Positions 46,578 through 55,395 of a stretch of 64,000 bases of DNA are shown in pieces. The number at the start of each line of letters is the position of its first letter. Positions within the stretch are counted from its first letter, which is position 1. A program made the translations under genes and the position numbers. The notes below the pieces were generated by a model. It saw only the letters and a program-made list of their open reading frames with translations. It searched no databases and was not told where the DNA came from. This DNA comes from Fidelibacterota bacterium (GTDB taxonomy: Bacteria > Fidelibacterota > Marinisomatia > Marinisomatales > TCS55), in the NCBI GenBank assembly GCA_014382015.1, contig JACNKN010000041.1, positions 1-64,000 on the forward strand. The letters are read 5' to 3'.

Positions 46578-47311
46578 ATGACTGAATTCAAAACATATAA
46601 ACATAATCCGCCCCATTTATTCATGGGGAATACAAAATACTTTATAACGGCTTCTACTTATGAAAGGGAACCATTCCTCAGATTATCATCTGCAAAAGAA
46701 AAATTATATTCTTCCCTGCAAATCGAGTTTACTAAATACCATTGGGAGATTGAAGATTGGGTGATTTTGGATAATCACTATCATTTAATGGTAAATGCAC
46801 CGGAAGACCCAACCACATTACCAAATATCTTTAGAGAAGCACATCGTTTTTCGGCATTATGGATTAAAAAGAATCTAAATATTCTATTAAATAATTTAGA
46901 ATCGATCAATTTGGATGTCGATATTTTAGGGAAGGATATTTTGGAGTCCGATCCTTTGTCCATCAACCGTGTTGATAGAGAACACACTCTGTTAATCAAT
47001 AAAGATGATTTAAAACGGTTAAATCGAAAGAAAGGGTTCTCATTATTGAATTTTAGAGATGAATTAACGCGGTTAATTCACTCAAAAAAGTTTTTTATAA
47101 TTATTGGGATACCTGCATCACGTACGAAAAATCCTATTTTTCACGATTAAATTATATTTGGTATAACCCGGTTAAACATGGTTATGTAGATTCCCCAGAA
47201 AAGTGGAAATATGGTAGCTATTATTATCGATTTAAGGAAGAAGAGAAAGAATTGAATGCCCTTTTGAAAAGATATCCATTTCAGGATATTAAAATTGAGG
47301 ATGACTTTTAG
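46578..47311 (+). CDS. RAYT-like REP-associated tyrosine transposase, split by a -1 frameshift
   Basis: Y1-type HUH transposase related to REP-associated tyrosine transposases. Frame one (46578-47150) holds GNTKYFITASTYEREPFL near residue 16 and the HUH motif DNHYHLMV near residue 67. It then leaves the family and stops. The C-terminal RAYT signature, YWDTCITYEKSYFSRLNYIW and YNPVKHGYV, is in the -1 frame and runs to the TAG at 47309-47311. The frames join exactly at A_AAA_AAG (47084-47090), in the correct register for -1 slippage, next to a T6 run. It could be programmed frameshifting, a mutation or a sequencing error. Confidence 0.8.
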
Positions 47312-47323
47312 TTCCGGTGGTAT

Positions 47324-47413
47324 TTATAGAAAATTGCATCTGATTATGCCTGCTAGCGCCAAAAAAAGTCCCACCAAAACAAGTATTATAATTTTTTCGT
47401 ATATTTGAACCAT
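47324..47413 (-). CDS. Possible 29-residue hydrophobic peptide
   Basis: A short minus-strand frame in the RAYT-CsgG gap encodes MVQIYEKIIILVLVGLFLAL plus nine residues, nearly all one transmembrane helix with charged ends. Such peptides resemble small membrane proteins or type I toxins in shape only. No ribosome-binding site is evident. It may be chance. Confidence 0.2.
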   Translation of the reverse strand: MVQIYEKIIILVLVGLFLALAGIIRCNFL

Positions 47414-47437
47414 AATTGTTTGCAGTGATCAAATGTT

Positions 47438-48553
47438 ATGATTCTTTATTCACATATTATTAAATCCGCTACCTTTTTAAAGGTGTCACGGATATTTATA
47501 TTCACTATCTTATTAACTAATATCTTCGCTCAAGATATTAAACCTAATATTGCTGTATTGGATTTCGACGCAAACAATATTACAAAAAGTGAAGCGGCGA
47601 TTCTCACCGATAGACTACGAACAGAATTATTTGAAATTGGCGCTTTTAATGTTATTGAGCGATCCGTGATGGAAGAAGTTCTCAAAGAGCAGGGCTTTCA
47701 ACAATCTGGCTGTACCACGGCTGAATGTGCGGTAGAAGTAGGAAAATTAGTTGGGGTGGAATTTATGGTTGGGGGCGCCATAGGTAAACTGGGCAGCATT
47801 TTTACGGTTACTGCAAGAATAATAAATGTTGAGACAGGGGAATTAACAATTCAGGCAAAAGAAGATTGTCCTTGTCCCATTGAAACATTATTGACAGAAA
47901 CGATTCGAAATATTGCCCTAGAATTAAGCGGTTTAAAAGCCATTAGTCGTTCAAATTATTCTTCTGGTTCTCTATATCTAACATCTACACCATCTGGCGC
48001 GAGTATCAGTATAGATAATAGGCCAATAGATGGTACGACACCCCTGACTATTGAAAACCTTTCCTCAGGTGAGCATTTCGTTTCTGTAGAGAAGGGAAAT
48101 TATACCGGCAAAAAAGTACTCAATATTGAACCGGAAATAATCAATAGACATACAATACGGCTTGAATTATTTACCGTGAACCTGAATGTATTTTCTACAC
48201 CAGAGGGCGCTACTGCAATTGTGGATGGGAAACGATATGGTTTGACCCCCGTATCAATTATTGACTTACCCGTTGGTTCTCACAAACTAGAGGTTGAAAA
48301 ACCAGGGTTTGTTAAACATACCCGCACTGTTTTTCTTGATAAGGATATTGTGAATAAAGCTGAGGTAACTTTAGAGATTGCGCCAAAACTTTCAATCATC
48401 AGTGAGCCAAGTGGTGCCAAAATAAATATTGTAGGCTTCCCACTGAATTACACCACTCCCCAAAATAGAATTGTATTGAACCCGGGTGAATACCAAGTTA
48501 TTCTAACTAAACAAATTATGAATCTTACACCGAAAGTTTTACTCTTTCGGTAG
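47438..48553 (+). CDS. CsgG-like domain plus PEGA repeats, N-terminal part of a frameshifted gene
   Basis: Exported protein, 371 residues in this frame. A signal peptide covers about residues 1-31 (cleavage after NIFA). Residues 36-165 form a CsgG/FlgO-like nucleotide-fold domain: PNIAVLDFDANNITKSEA, VIERSVMEEVLKEQGFQQSG, LVGVEFMVGGAIGKLG. PEGA repeats follow at about 181-246, 249-315 and 318 onward, with motifs STPSGASISID, STPEGATAIVDG and SEPSGAKINI. In the third PEGA the frame breaks after VILTK near 48511 and ends in an unrelated tail. The rest is in the -1 frame (48511-49107). Likely a periplasmic or envelope protein. Confidence 0.75.
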   Translation: MILYSHIIKSATFLKVSRIFIFTILLTNIFAQDIKPNIAVLDFDANNITKSEAAILTDRLRTELFEIGAFNVIERSVMEEVLKEQGFQQSGCTTAECAVEVGKLVGVEFMVGGAIGKLGSIFTVTARIINVETGELTIQAKEDCPCPIETLLTETIRNIALELSGLKAISRSNYSSGSLYLTSTPSGASISIDNRPIDGTTPLTIENLSSGEHFVSVEKGNYTGKKVLNIEPEIINRHTIRLELFTVNLNVFSTPEGATAIVDGKRYGLTPVSIIDLPVGSHKLEVEKPGFVKHTRTVFLDKDIVNKAEVTLEIAPKLSIISEPSGAKINIVGFPLNYTTPQNRIVLNPGEYQVILTKQIMNLTPKVLLFR

Positions 48554-49107
48554 GAGATAAAAAAACAATTGATGCATCACTTACAAGAAAAGTTGGTTCT
48601 GTTCATATTGAAAGTTCAGACCCATCAAATGTTGAATTTGTGTTCCTTAATAACAAATCGATATATGGGACCACGGCACAAACATTGAATAATATTCCTA
48701 CCGGAAATTATACGGTACTTTTTACAAAACCGGGATATTTAAAACTTGAAAAGGATATTAATGTTGAGTGGAATAAAAGAACATCGGTTTTCGTCCAATT
48801 AGTCTCAATTGCTTCAATTGAAAAAGAAATCCAATCATTAAAAAGGAAAAGAAATATTTGGCTGGGGAGCGGTGCATTTCTTGCAGGTTTAGGCGGCTAT
48901 TTTAAATATGCTGCAAATAAACATTATGATGAGTATCAAACAGCGGAATCAAATGCAACTGCACTTTTTGAACAATTGGAAAAAGAAGATAAATTGGCAC
49001 CCATTTCATTGGGATTGGGTGGCGCTTGTTTTACAAGGATCGTACCCATTAATACTGAAATAAAGGAATTAAAAAATAAAATTGAAACTGAGGGTGTGAG
49101 AGAATGA
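48511..49107 (+). pseudogene. C-terminal part of the CsgG-PEGA gene, -1 frame
   Basis: Open frame continuing the preceding protein without its own clear start: TNYESYTESFTLSVGDKKTI completes PEGA repeat three, a fourth PEGA-like unit follows (SSDPSNVEFVFLNNKSIYG), then a helix-rich tail with a membrane segment WLGSGAFLAGLGGYFKY and a closing coiled region. Restoring one A in the AAA at 48509-48511 would join the parts into about 555 residues. So this is either a recently broken gene or a one-base error. A gene caller may report a separate protein starting at GTG 48640. Confidence 0.7.
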
Positions 49108-49235
49108 ATTCAGGAAATATATTCTTAATATACCGATGAATCACTAAACAGATGTTCACCGAATTGAACTAAGGTGCGGATTATGCCTAAATTCTAAAGG
49201 TGATTGACATAGATAATTATCGAAAGGACACCAAA

Positions 49236-49448
49236 ATGCTAAAAGAAAATATTCAACAAGAAGTATTAGAATTAAAATCAATTGAAAAAATTCAATTGGT
49301 TGAACTCCTGCTCGAAAGTTTAGATAAACCAGATATGGAAATCCAAAATGAATGGATTGAGGAATCTGAAAAAAGATATGATGCTTATAAGTCAGGAAAA
49401 GTAAAAGCTTTTTCGTATGAAGAAGTGATGAATATGTTGGATAAATGA
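49236..49448 (+). CDS. Type II antitoxin, addiction-module component family
   Basis: A 70-residue protein of the small antitoxin family often called putative addiction module component (TIGR02574/PF09720-like). The family pattern is visible: LKSIEKIQLVELLLESLDKP near residue 15, then EWIEESEKRYDAYKSGKVKA and a short tail. I chose the ATG at 49236 with AAGGA upstream; a longer GTG start at 49200 is possible. It overlaps the downstream toxin gene by four bases, the normal layout. Confidence 0.85.
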   Translation: MLKENIQQEVLELKSIEKIQLVELLLESLDKPDMEIQNEWIEESEKRYDAYKSGKVKAFSYEEVMNMLDK

Positions 49449-49738
49449 ATTTAATATTTGTCCATCCTGCTGATAAAGAATTCATTGACACTTATCATTA
49501 TTATGAAGATCAATTAATTGGCTTAGGAGATCAATTTTTAAATGAATTCAATAAATCAATAAAAATAATTATCAACCATCCAACAATCTGGAATAAGGTG
49601 GGTAAAAGAACAAGAAGATCTTTAATCAAAAGGTTTCCGTTTTTAATTCTATATGTATTCGAAAAGGATACAATCCATATTACTTGCATAGCCCATCAAC
49701 ATCGGAATCCGGATTATTACATTGATAGAATGATTTAG
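49445..49738 (+). CDS. ParE/RelE-family toxin
   Basis: A 97-residue toxin of the ParE/RelE fold, partner of the antitoxin just upstream. Typical segments are an N-terminal strand MNLIFVHPADKEF, a helical hairpin with YYEDQLIGLGDQFLNEF, and a C-terminal sheet RSLIKRFPFLILYVFEKDTI followed by ITCIAHQHRNPDYY. The last motif (H-x-x-R-x-P-x-Y-W-like) is common in ParE-like toxins. Whether it attacks gyrase or ribosome-bound mRNA cannot be told from sequence alone. Confidence 0.85.
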   Translation: MNLIFVHPADKEFIDTYHYYEDQLIGLGDQFLNEFNKSIKIIINHPTIWNKVGKRTRRSLIKRFPFLILYVFEKDTIHITCIAHQHRNPDYYIDRMI

Positions 49739-49771
49739 GTCTTAGGAAAATATTAATTTATTTAAAATAAA

Positions 49772-51716
49772 ATGAAAAATTCAACAACTATACCATTTCT
49801 GATTTTCGCATTATTTTTTTTCAACATGTGATCAACCTGAGCGGGTTCGAGATAACCCATTTGACAGATATACCACTTTGGGAAAAAATGAATGGGCACC
49901 TTCAAATTTGCAAGCCCAAGTTTTAAATGATTCTCAAATCAAACTCACATGGTCCCAAAAAGAAACACGAATCTCAGGATTTAAAATAAGCCGCAATTCA
50001 GGTGGTGTTGATTATTCTCAAATTACAGAATTAGCAGCAAATATATCTGATTTCACGGACTCGGGATTAAAATTCGGTAGTACGTATACTTATCGTATAA
50101 ATGCATTCGCCGATGAGAATTTATCCGGTGATGCCACTTCTAACCCAACAAATACAAGTTTTCCATCCCCGACTGATTTGATGGCTACTCCCATCGATGA
50201 CCAATCAATTCAACTGACTTGGCAAGATAATTGCAATTTTGAAAAAGGGTATAGAGTAGAGCGATCTTCAGACAGTACAAACTTTAGCCAAATTGCGGAA
50301 TTAGGAGAAAATATTACTGAATTCAAGGATACAATATTGAAATATGGACCAACATATACTTACCGAATTAAAGCATTCACAAATGAAAATGAATCGGGGT
50401 ATGTGACAGTTGAAGGAACCAATACAATTTTCCCTGAACCAACCAATTTAACAGCCACAGGCATAGACGACCAAAGCATTCGATTGACTTGGTCGGACAA
50501 TTGTTCTTTTGAAAAAGGATACAGAATAGAGCAATCAGATGATGGAACACCCTTTAGCCAAGTCGCGGAATTAGATGAAGATATTACTGAGTATATTGCT
50601 ACGGAATTGAAATTTGGTACGACATACACTTATCGAATAAGAGCATTCACCGATGGGAATAATTCTGGGTATGCCACCTCGACGGCGACGAACACAATTT
50701 TTCCGCCACCGAGTAATTTAACTGCTACACCTATTGATGACCAATCTATTCAACTAACTTGGAGTGATAACTGTAGTTTTGAAAGCGGATACAGAATAGA
50801 ACGGTCAGTTGATGGATCTAACTTTAGCCAAATTGCGGAATTAGGTGAAAATTCCTCAGAATACACTGATCCTGGTTTGACACTGGGGAATGATTATACC
50901 TACCGTGTTAAGGCGTATACGAAGTTTAACGAATCAGCGTATTCTAAGGAAGAACTCGTCAATTTCTTGAAGGACTGTCTTGGAGTTTGGAATGGATCAG
51001 CCGTTATAGATTGTAATGGTGATTGCGATGGTAGCGCAATTATCAATATATGTAGTATTTGCGTTGGGGGTAATACAGGTATTGATGAAAACTATTGTGA
51101 AACTGTAACTGATATTGATGGAAATGATTATAAAACAGTGAAAATTGGGGGTCAGGCATGGATGGCCGAAAATTTAAAGGTAACTAAGTATAGAGATGGT
51201 AGTGCCATTCCAAAAGTACACAGCAATTCAGACTGGTCAAATCTCACCACGGGTGCCTACGCTGTTTATAATGATGATGATGGCAACGCAAATACTTATG
51301 GTTATTTGTACAATTGGTATGCAATCACTGATAATAGAATCATTGCACCTACAGGTTGGCATGTGCCAACAGATGATGAATGGACGACACTAATAGGATT
51401 TCTTGGTAATGATCCAGGAGGAAAACTAAAAGAAACAGGAACAGCCCACTGGAACAGCCCAAATACAGGGGCCACCAACGAGAGTGGCTTTACAGCTATA
51501 CCTGGTGGTTCCCGGGCCTCCAGTATTTACTCCAGCTCCGGCGGTTACTTTAGTTCTGTGGGCAGTCAGGGCCTATATTGGTCTTCAACTAAGTGCAGTA
51601 GTTGCAATAACAATCGTGACGCATTGTCCTTGATTCTGCTTCACGATAGAGCAAATGCATTACGCTACTCTGGTAGTATGAGCGGTGGCAAATCTGTTAG
51701 ATTAATCAGGGACTAG
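49772..51716 (+). CDS. Lipoprotein with four Fn3 repeats and a FISUMP domain, frame broken at a T8 tract
   Basis: A surface lipoprotein candidate. The ATG at 49772 starts a signal peptide (MKNSTTIPFLIFALFF) that runs into a stop after a T8 run (49814-49821). One T fewer would continue as STCDQPERVRDN with lipidated Cys and join the long frame (open from before 49878 to 51716). The mature part has four fibronectin type III repeats of 90 residues, a Cys-rich linker (VIDCNGDCDGSA) and a C-terminal FISUMP domain (IGGQAWMAENLKVTKYRDGS, GYLYNWYAI, PTGWHVPTDDEW, GLYWSSTKC, KSVRLIRD). A gene caller will start at 49878. The T8 tract could be a phase-variation switch. Confidence 0.75.
49888..50955 (+). 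repeat. Four tandem 270-bp Fn3-encoding repeats
   Basis: Units begin near 49888, 50158, 50428 and 50698 with an exact 270-bp period. Each encodes one Fn3 module with the recurring LTATPIDDQSIQLTW, CSFEKGYRIERS, FSQIAELGEN and TYTYRIKAF segments. Units two to four are closest to each other, and unit one has diverged. This is protein-domain duplication, not a CRISPR array. Confidence 0.85.
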
Positions 51717-52006
51717 AAATGAGTTCACTGCGAAAACAGTATTTTTCAAAGAGTATCATTTTGTGGAATTATTCTGAACATTAGCCAAGATTTTACTTGA
51801 AAACGAATGCGATTCCATAGAAACCCTCCACGAGAACAAATTGATGCCAATAAGAGACTCGGAATTTCTGTTCGGTGCGTGAGGGATTAGGGATTTTAGA
51901 TATAATAACAATTCAAAACCACCATATTATTTTGGGATCTAAAAGTATAAATGAATTGAAAAAAACGAGCTAACCACTTTTTTATTAATGAGTTTTTAAA
52001 TACATC
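51717..52006. other. 290-bp intergenic region without recognised features
   Basis: AT-rich spacer between the FISUMP lipoprotein gene and the nuclease-like gene. A TATAAT occurs at 51901-51906 but has no -35 box at a suitable distance. No hairpin terminator, RNA gene or open frame stands out. Confidence 0.4.
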
Positions 52007-52996
52007 ATGAAATTAAACAATAGTTTTAAAAATTGTATTTGTCAAAATTTACCTGTTCAGTCGAGTGGAAATGTACTTAAAGAATTTTCCAAAGTGCGTG
52101 TGGGATGTCCGGCATTAAAAAAGATATTTTTGCCAGATGAAATTTGGAAGGATTTCAATGTAAATATAATAAAAATGCTTTATAATGAAACTTCAACCTA
52201 TAATTATAGCTCATTTCTTGCATATGATGATGAAGAACTGAGTAATTATACAAACCCTGTCCATCGTTATTTATTAGATGAAAATGGAATTATTAGGAAA
52301 GATGCAGTCGGAAATAATCATATAAAAGATTTGCAAGAAAATTGGATGAACAAATCCGCTGATTATGAAAAATTTGAAAAATATCGGATATATCAGAGGC
52401 ATCTTAAAGAATTGCAATACGCATATTATTTAGAAAATAATGGGTGGACGATAGATAATTTATCAGCATTGGGTGGCAGACATGATATTAGCGGATCCAA
52501 TCCAAAAAATATTAAATATGATATTGAAGTGAAATATATCGGGACGGAGGAGTGGTTTAACCAAAGTATGAAAAAAGAGTTAAGGAATGAAGAAAATTAT
52601 TTTCAACCCTCTTTTCATCACTCAAGAAATTATTTACTTTTAATTATTTTCCAAGCATGTAAACAACTGATTGAGCCAAAGATTGATACACCGAAAAATG
52701 GCTCCAAACAGATTGGGGAAGATAATAAAAAACTCAAAATGGTTTCCATTCTAATCGAACATTTTAATCATTATGAAGTGTCAATCGATCAAAATCTATT
52801 GAATATGAAAGAATTAGAATTTATCGGAGGAGGTGAAAGTTGGTTAAAAGTCCTGAAAGATACAGACCAAAAAAAGAAACCTGAAAACACTAAAATTGAT
52901 TTGAAGAATGTTACTCAATCAGTCGATGAAATTAGAATATTTTCAATTCGTGGGAATAGTTTTCATCTTGAAAGTAAAATGATTAAAAATAATTAA
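52007..52996 (+). CDS. PD-(D/E)XK nuclease-like protein, unknown
   Basis: A 329-residue protein with no family I can name. The middle resembles a PD-(D/E)XK nuclease core: helix KELQYAYYLENNGWTI with E135, strand GGRHDISG with D160, and strand YDIEVKYIG with E174 and K176, giving the pattern E...D-x13-E-x-K. The C-terminal third is Lys-rich and polar. No methyltransferase or recognition subunit is adjacent. It lies between two toxin-antitoxin pairs, so a mobile-element or defence role is possible. No close ribosome-binding site is visible. Low GC resembles its island neighbours. Confidence 0.55.
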   Translation: MKLNNSFKNCICQNLPVQSSGNVLKEFSKVRVGCPALKKIFLPDEIWKDFNVNIIKMLYNETSTYNYSSFLAYDDEELSNYTNPVHRYLLDENGIIRKDAVGNNHIKDLQENWMNKSADYEKFEKYRIYQRHLKELQYAYYLENNGWTIDNLSALGGRHDISGSNPKNIKYDIEVKYIGTEEWFNQSMKKELRNEENYFQPSFHHSRNYLLLIIFQACKQLIEPKIDTPKNGSKQIGEDNKKLKMVSILIEHFNHYEVSIDQNLLNMKELEFIGGGESWLKVLKDTDQKKKPENTKIDLKNVTQSVDEIRIFSIRGNSFHLESKMIKNN

Positions 52997-53195
52997 AGAT
53001 AAATATTGAAGTTGCTTTTCACAATCTTTGCGGAAGGTAATGTTTTGTATCAAGCACCTGATTATTTCGCATATCGGTTGGTTCACAGTTCATCCAAATC
53101 TTCCCCAAAGTTGTTTTGTACCGCAACGCTCTAAGTTATTACTTTTATTAAATACTCCAAATGGTGTAATTTACATAAAACATGCAGGTACAAAA

Positions 53196-53450
53196 ATGAA
53201 AATTCAAACCAGTGTAAGAGTTGAGGACAGTTTCTATAAAGAAGCAAAATCTGTATTTAGAAAATTCGGTCTAAGTTTTGGAGATGCGGTTAATATATTT
53301 ATCGCCAAAGTTGCCATGGAACAAAAGATTCCTTTTGAATTGAGTTTGCCCACAGAAGAATTGGAGATGCGTGCTAAAAATATAAATAATAAAGAAAATA
53401 TCGAAATTTATGAAACAGCCAATGAATTGTTTGAAGAATTAGGAATCTGA
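53196..53450 (+). CDS. RelB/DinJ-family antitoxin
   Basis: An 84-residue ribbon-helix-helix antitoxin. The DinJ pattern is clear: IQTSVRVEDSFYKEAKSVF, then FGLSFGDAVNIFIAKVAMEQ and KIPFELSLP near residue 48. The C-terminal acidic region (ANELFEELGI) would wrap the toxin. I chose the ATG at 53196; a longer frame from 53028 has 56 extra residues unlike the family. It is followed by the toxin gene after 2 bp. Operon autoregulation by the pair is usual for this family. Confidence 0.9.
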   Translation: MKIQTSVRVEDSFYKEAKSVFRKFGLSFGDAVNIFIAKVAMEQKIPFELSLPTEELEMRAKNINNKENIEIYETANELFEELGI

Positions 53451-53452
53451 GA

Positions 53453-53743
53453 TTGCTTCAACTCATTGTTGAAAAATCTTTTAAAAAGGATTTGAAGCGA
53501 GATAAAAAAAGTGGAAAATATTCAGAGAAAGATTTCAAATTATTAAAATCAATAATATCGACGCTCCAAAACAAAAAAGTTATTATTCCAAAGTATAAAA
53601 GGCATCCGCTCAAGGGTAAAATAGGAGATTTCGAATCAATTCATATAAAACCGGATTGGTTACTGATTTTTAAAGTTGATTTAAAATATTTATATCTAAC
53701 TATGCTTGGGAAACATACCCAAGTTTATCAGAAATTTAAGTAA
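53453..53743 (+). CDS. YafQ-family mRNA interferase toxin
   Basis: A 96-residue RelE-superfamily toxin, partner of the DinJ-like antitoxin. The YafQ signature HPLKGKIGDFESIHIKPDWL is at about residues 56-75, with LLIFKV and a C-terminal LGKHTQVY. The catalytic histidines of YafQ align with H56, H68 and H87. YafQ cuts mRNA on the ribosome. The start is TTG at 53453 with no ATG nearby. Frame and codon use match the rest of the island. Confidence 0.88.
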   Translation: MLQLIVEKSFKKDLKRDKKSGKYSEKDFKLLKSIISTLQNKKVIIPKYKRHPLKGKIGDFESIHIKPDWLLIFKVDLKYLYLTMLGKHTQVYQKFK

Positions 53744-53876
53744 ATACATTCTCCCGGACCTGAAAGTTAAATATTACTTGAATTGTTTCCTGTTTAATCG
53801 AATCAAAATTGTACTGTAATTTCGTTGCTAAAATTTTAATACTTTATGAACCAAACAGCCCATAGAAATTAGATTA

Positions 53877-55385
53877 ATGAATAAAAATCAACCCAGCCCA
53901 GAATCGAATAAAAGCCTTAATCAAATCATTGATTTTCGGAAAGAAAAATTAACCAAACTTCGGGAAGCAGGTGTGGACCCCTATCCGCAAAAATATGAGC
54001 CCACCCATTTTAGTTCAAATATCCTTGATGATTTTGAAAACCTGGAAAATAAAGATGTAAATGTTGCAGGGCGTATCATGTCCCTTCGGAAAATGGGAAA
54101 AGCTTCATTTTTTCACATTCAGGATGGAAAAGGAAAAATTCAGATTTTTATTCGTAGAGATGATGTGGGTGAAGATAATTATTCCCATTTTAAATTGTTG
54201 GATATGGGGGACTTTGTGGGCGTTCAGGGATATGCCTTTAAAACAAAAATGGGCGAAATATCTGTCCACGCAAATTCAATTACAATTTTATGCAAATCCA
54301 TTCGTCCTTTACCGGTTGTGAAAGAAAAAGAAGGGGAAACTTTTGATGCCTTCAGCGATAAGGAACAGCGCTATCGTAATCGCCATTTAGATTTAATTGT
54401 GAATCCGGAAGTAAGAGATACTTTTGTTAAGCGGGCAAAAATCATTCGTGGACTCAGAGATCATTTGGATAATTTAGGGTTTTTAGAAGTGGAAACGCCT
54501 GTCCTTCAACCACTCTATGGCGGTGCTAATGCCCGGCCTTTCACGACACATCACAATGCTCTGGACCAGCAACTTTATTTGCGAATTGCTGATGAGTTAT
54601 ATTTAAAAAGACTGATTATTGGTGGAATGGATCGCGTCTACGAAATTGCCAAAGATTTTCGCAATGAAGGAATGGACCGGAATCATAATCCTGAATTCAC
54701 TATGTTGGAATTTTATTGGGCATATGCAGATTATGAAGACAATATGAATTTGGTAGAAAATATGATTCAAAGTGTGGCAAAAAATATAGATGCATTGCAG
54801 GTGACTTGGGGTGAAATGGAAATAGATTTATCCAAATCATTTCAGCGACGTCCTTTGCTAGAATTGCTGAAGGATGCAACGGGTGAAGATTTAACTGAAG
54901 CATCTATTGATCAAATGAAAAAAGTATGTAAATCCAATAATATCGAAGTGGAAGAAAATGCCAATTATGGACAAATGCTTGATGAATTAATGAGCGCATT
55001 GGTAGAACCAAATCTGGTGCAGCCCACATTTGTGACGGATTATCCAAAAGCTATTTCGCCATTAGCGAAGAAACATCGTAGTGGAAATCCACATTTGGTT
55101 GAGCGATTTGAATTATTTATTGGCGGTGCGGAATTTGCCAATGCGTTTACAGAATTAAATGACCCCATTGATCAAAGGGGACGGTTTGAATCCCAAGCCC
55201 GGTTGGCAGAAGGCGGAGATGATGAAGCTCATCCTGTTGATGAAAATTTTCTTCAGGCCATGGAAACTGGAATGCCACCTACGGGCGGTGTAGGGATTGG
55301 TGTGGATCGCTTGGTCATGCTTCTTACAGAAAATGTGACCATTAAAGATGTGATCCTTTTTCCAGCTATGCGAACAGAAGAATAA
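53877..55385 (+). CDS. lysS: Lysyl-tRNA synthetase, class II
   Basis: Charges tRNA-Lys, 502 residues, the standard length. The N-terminal OB-fold anticodon domain covers about residues 60-170 (NVAGRIMSLRKMGKASFFHI). Catalytic motifs: ETPVLQPLYGGANARPF (motif 1 region, about 206-222), FRNEGMDRNHNPEFTMLEFY (motif 2, about 261-280) and GVGIGVDRLVMLLT (motif 3, about 476-489). It marks the return from the accessory region to conserved genes. Confidence 0.96.
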   Translation: MNKNQPSPESNKSLNQIIDFRKEKLTKLREAGVDPYPQKYEPTHFSSNILDDFENLENKDVNVAGRIMSLRKMGKASFFHIQDGKGKIQIFIRRDDVGEDNYSHFKLLDMGDFVGVQGYAFKTKMGEISVHANSITILCKSIRPLPVVKEKEGETFDAFSDKEQRYRNRHLDLIVNPEVRDTFVKRAKIIRGLRDHLDNLGFLEVETPVLQPLYGGANARPFTTHHNALDQQLYLRIADELYLKRLIIGGMDRVYEIAKDFRNEGMDRNHNPEFTMLEFYWAYADYEDNMNLVENMIQSVAKNIDALQVTWGEMEIDLSKSFQRRPLLELLKDATGEDLTEASIDQMKKVCKSNNIEVEENANYGQMLDELMSALVEPNLVQPTFVTDYPKAISPLAKKHRSGNPHLVERFELFIGGAEFANAFTELNDPIDQRGRFESQARLAEGGDDEAHPVDENFLQAMETGMPPTGGVGIGVDRLVMLLTENVTIKDVILFPAMRTEE

Positions 55386-55395
55386 TATATATCTG

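Noticed and set aside
47438-49107. Programmed frameshift in the CsgG-PEGA gene
   Set aside because: The junction ACT-AAA-CAA is not a recognised slippery heptamer and no stimulator is evident; a one-base deletion or error is simpler.
49204-49209. TTGACA as a -35 box for the first toxin-antitoxin pair
   Set aside because: No acceptable -10 hexamer lies 15-19 bp downstream before the start codon.
49888-50955. Regular repeats that might be taken for a CRISPR array
   Set aside because: The 270-bp period is in frame throughout and encodes Fn3 domains; there are no short identical repeats with unique spacers.
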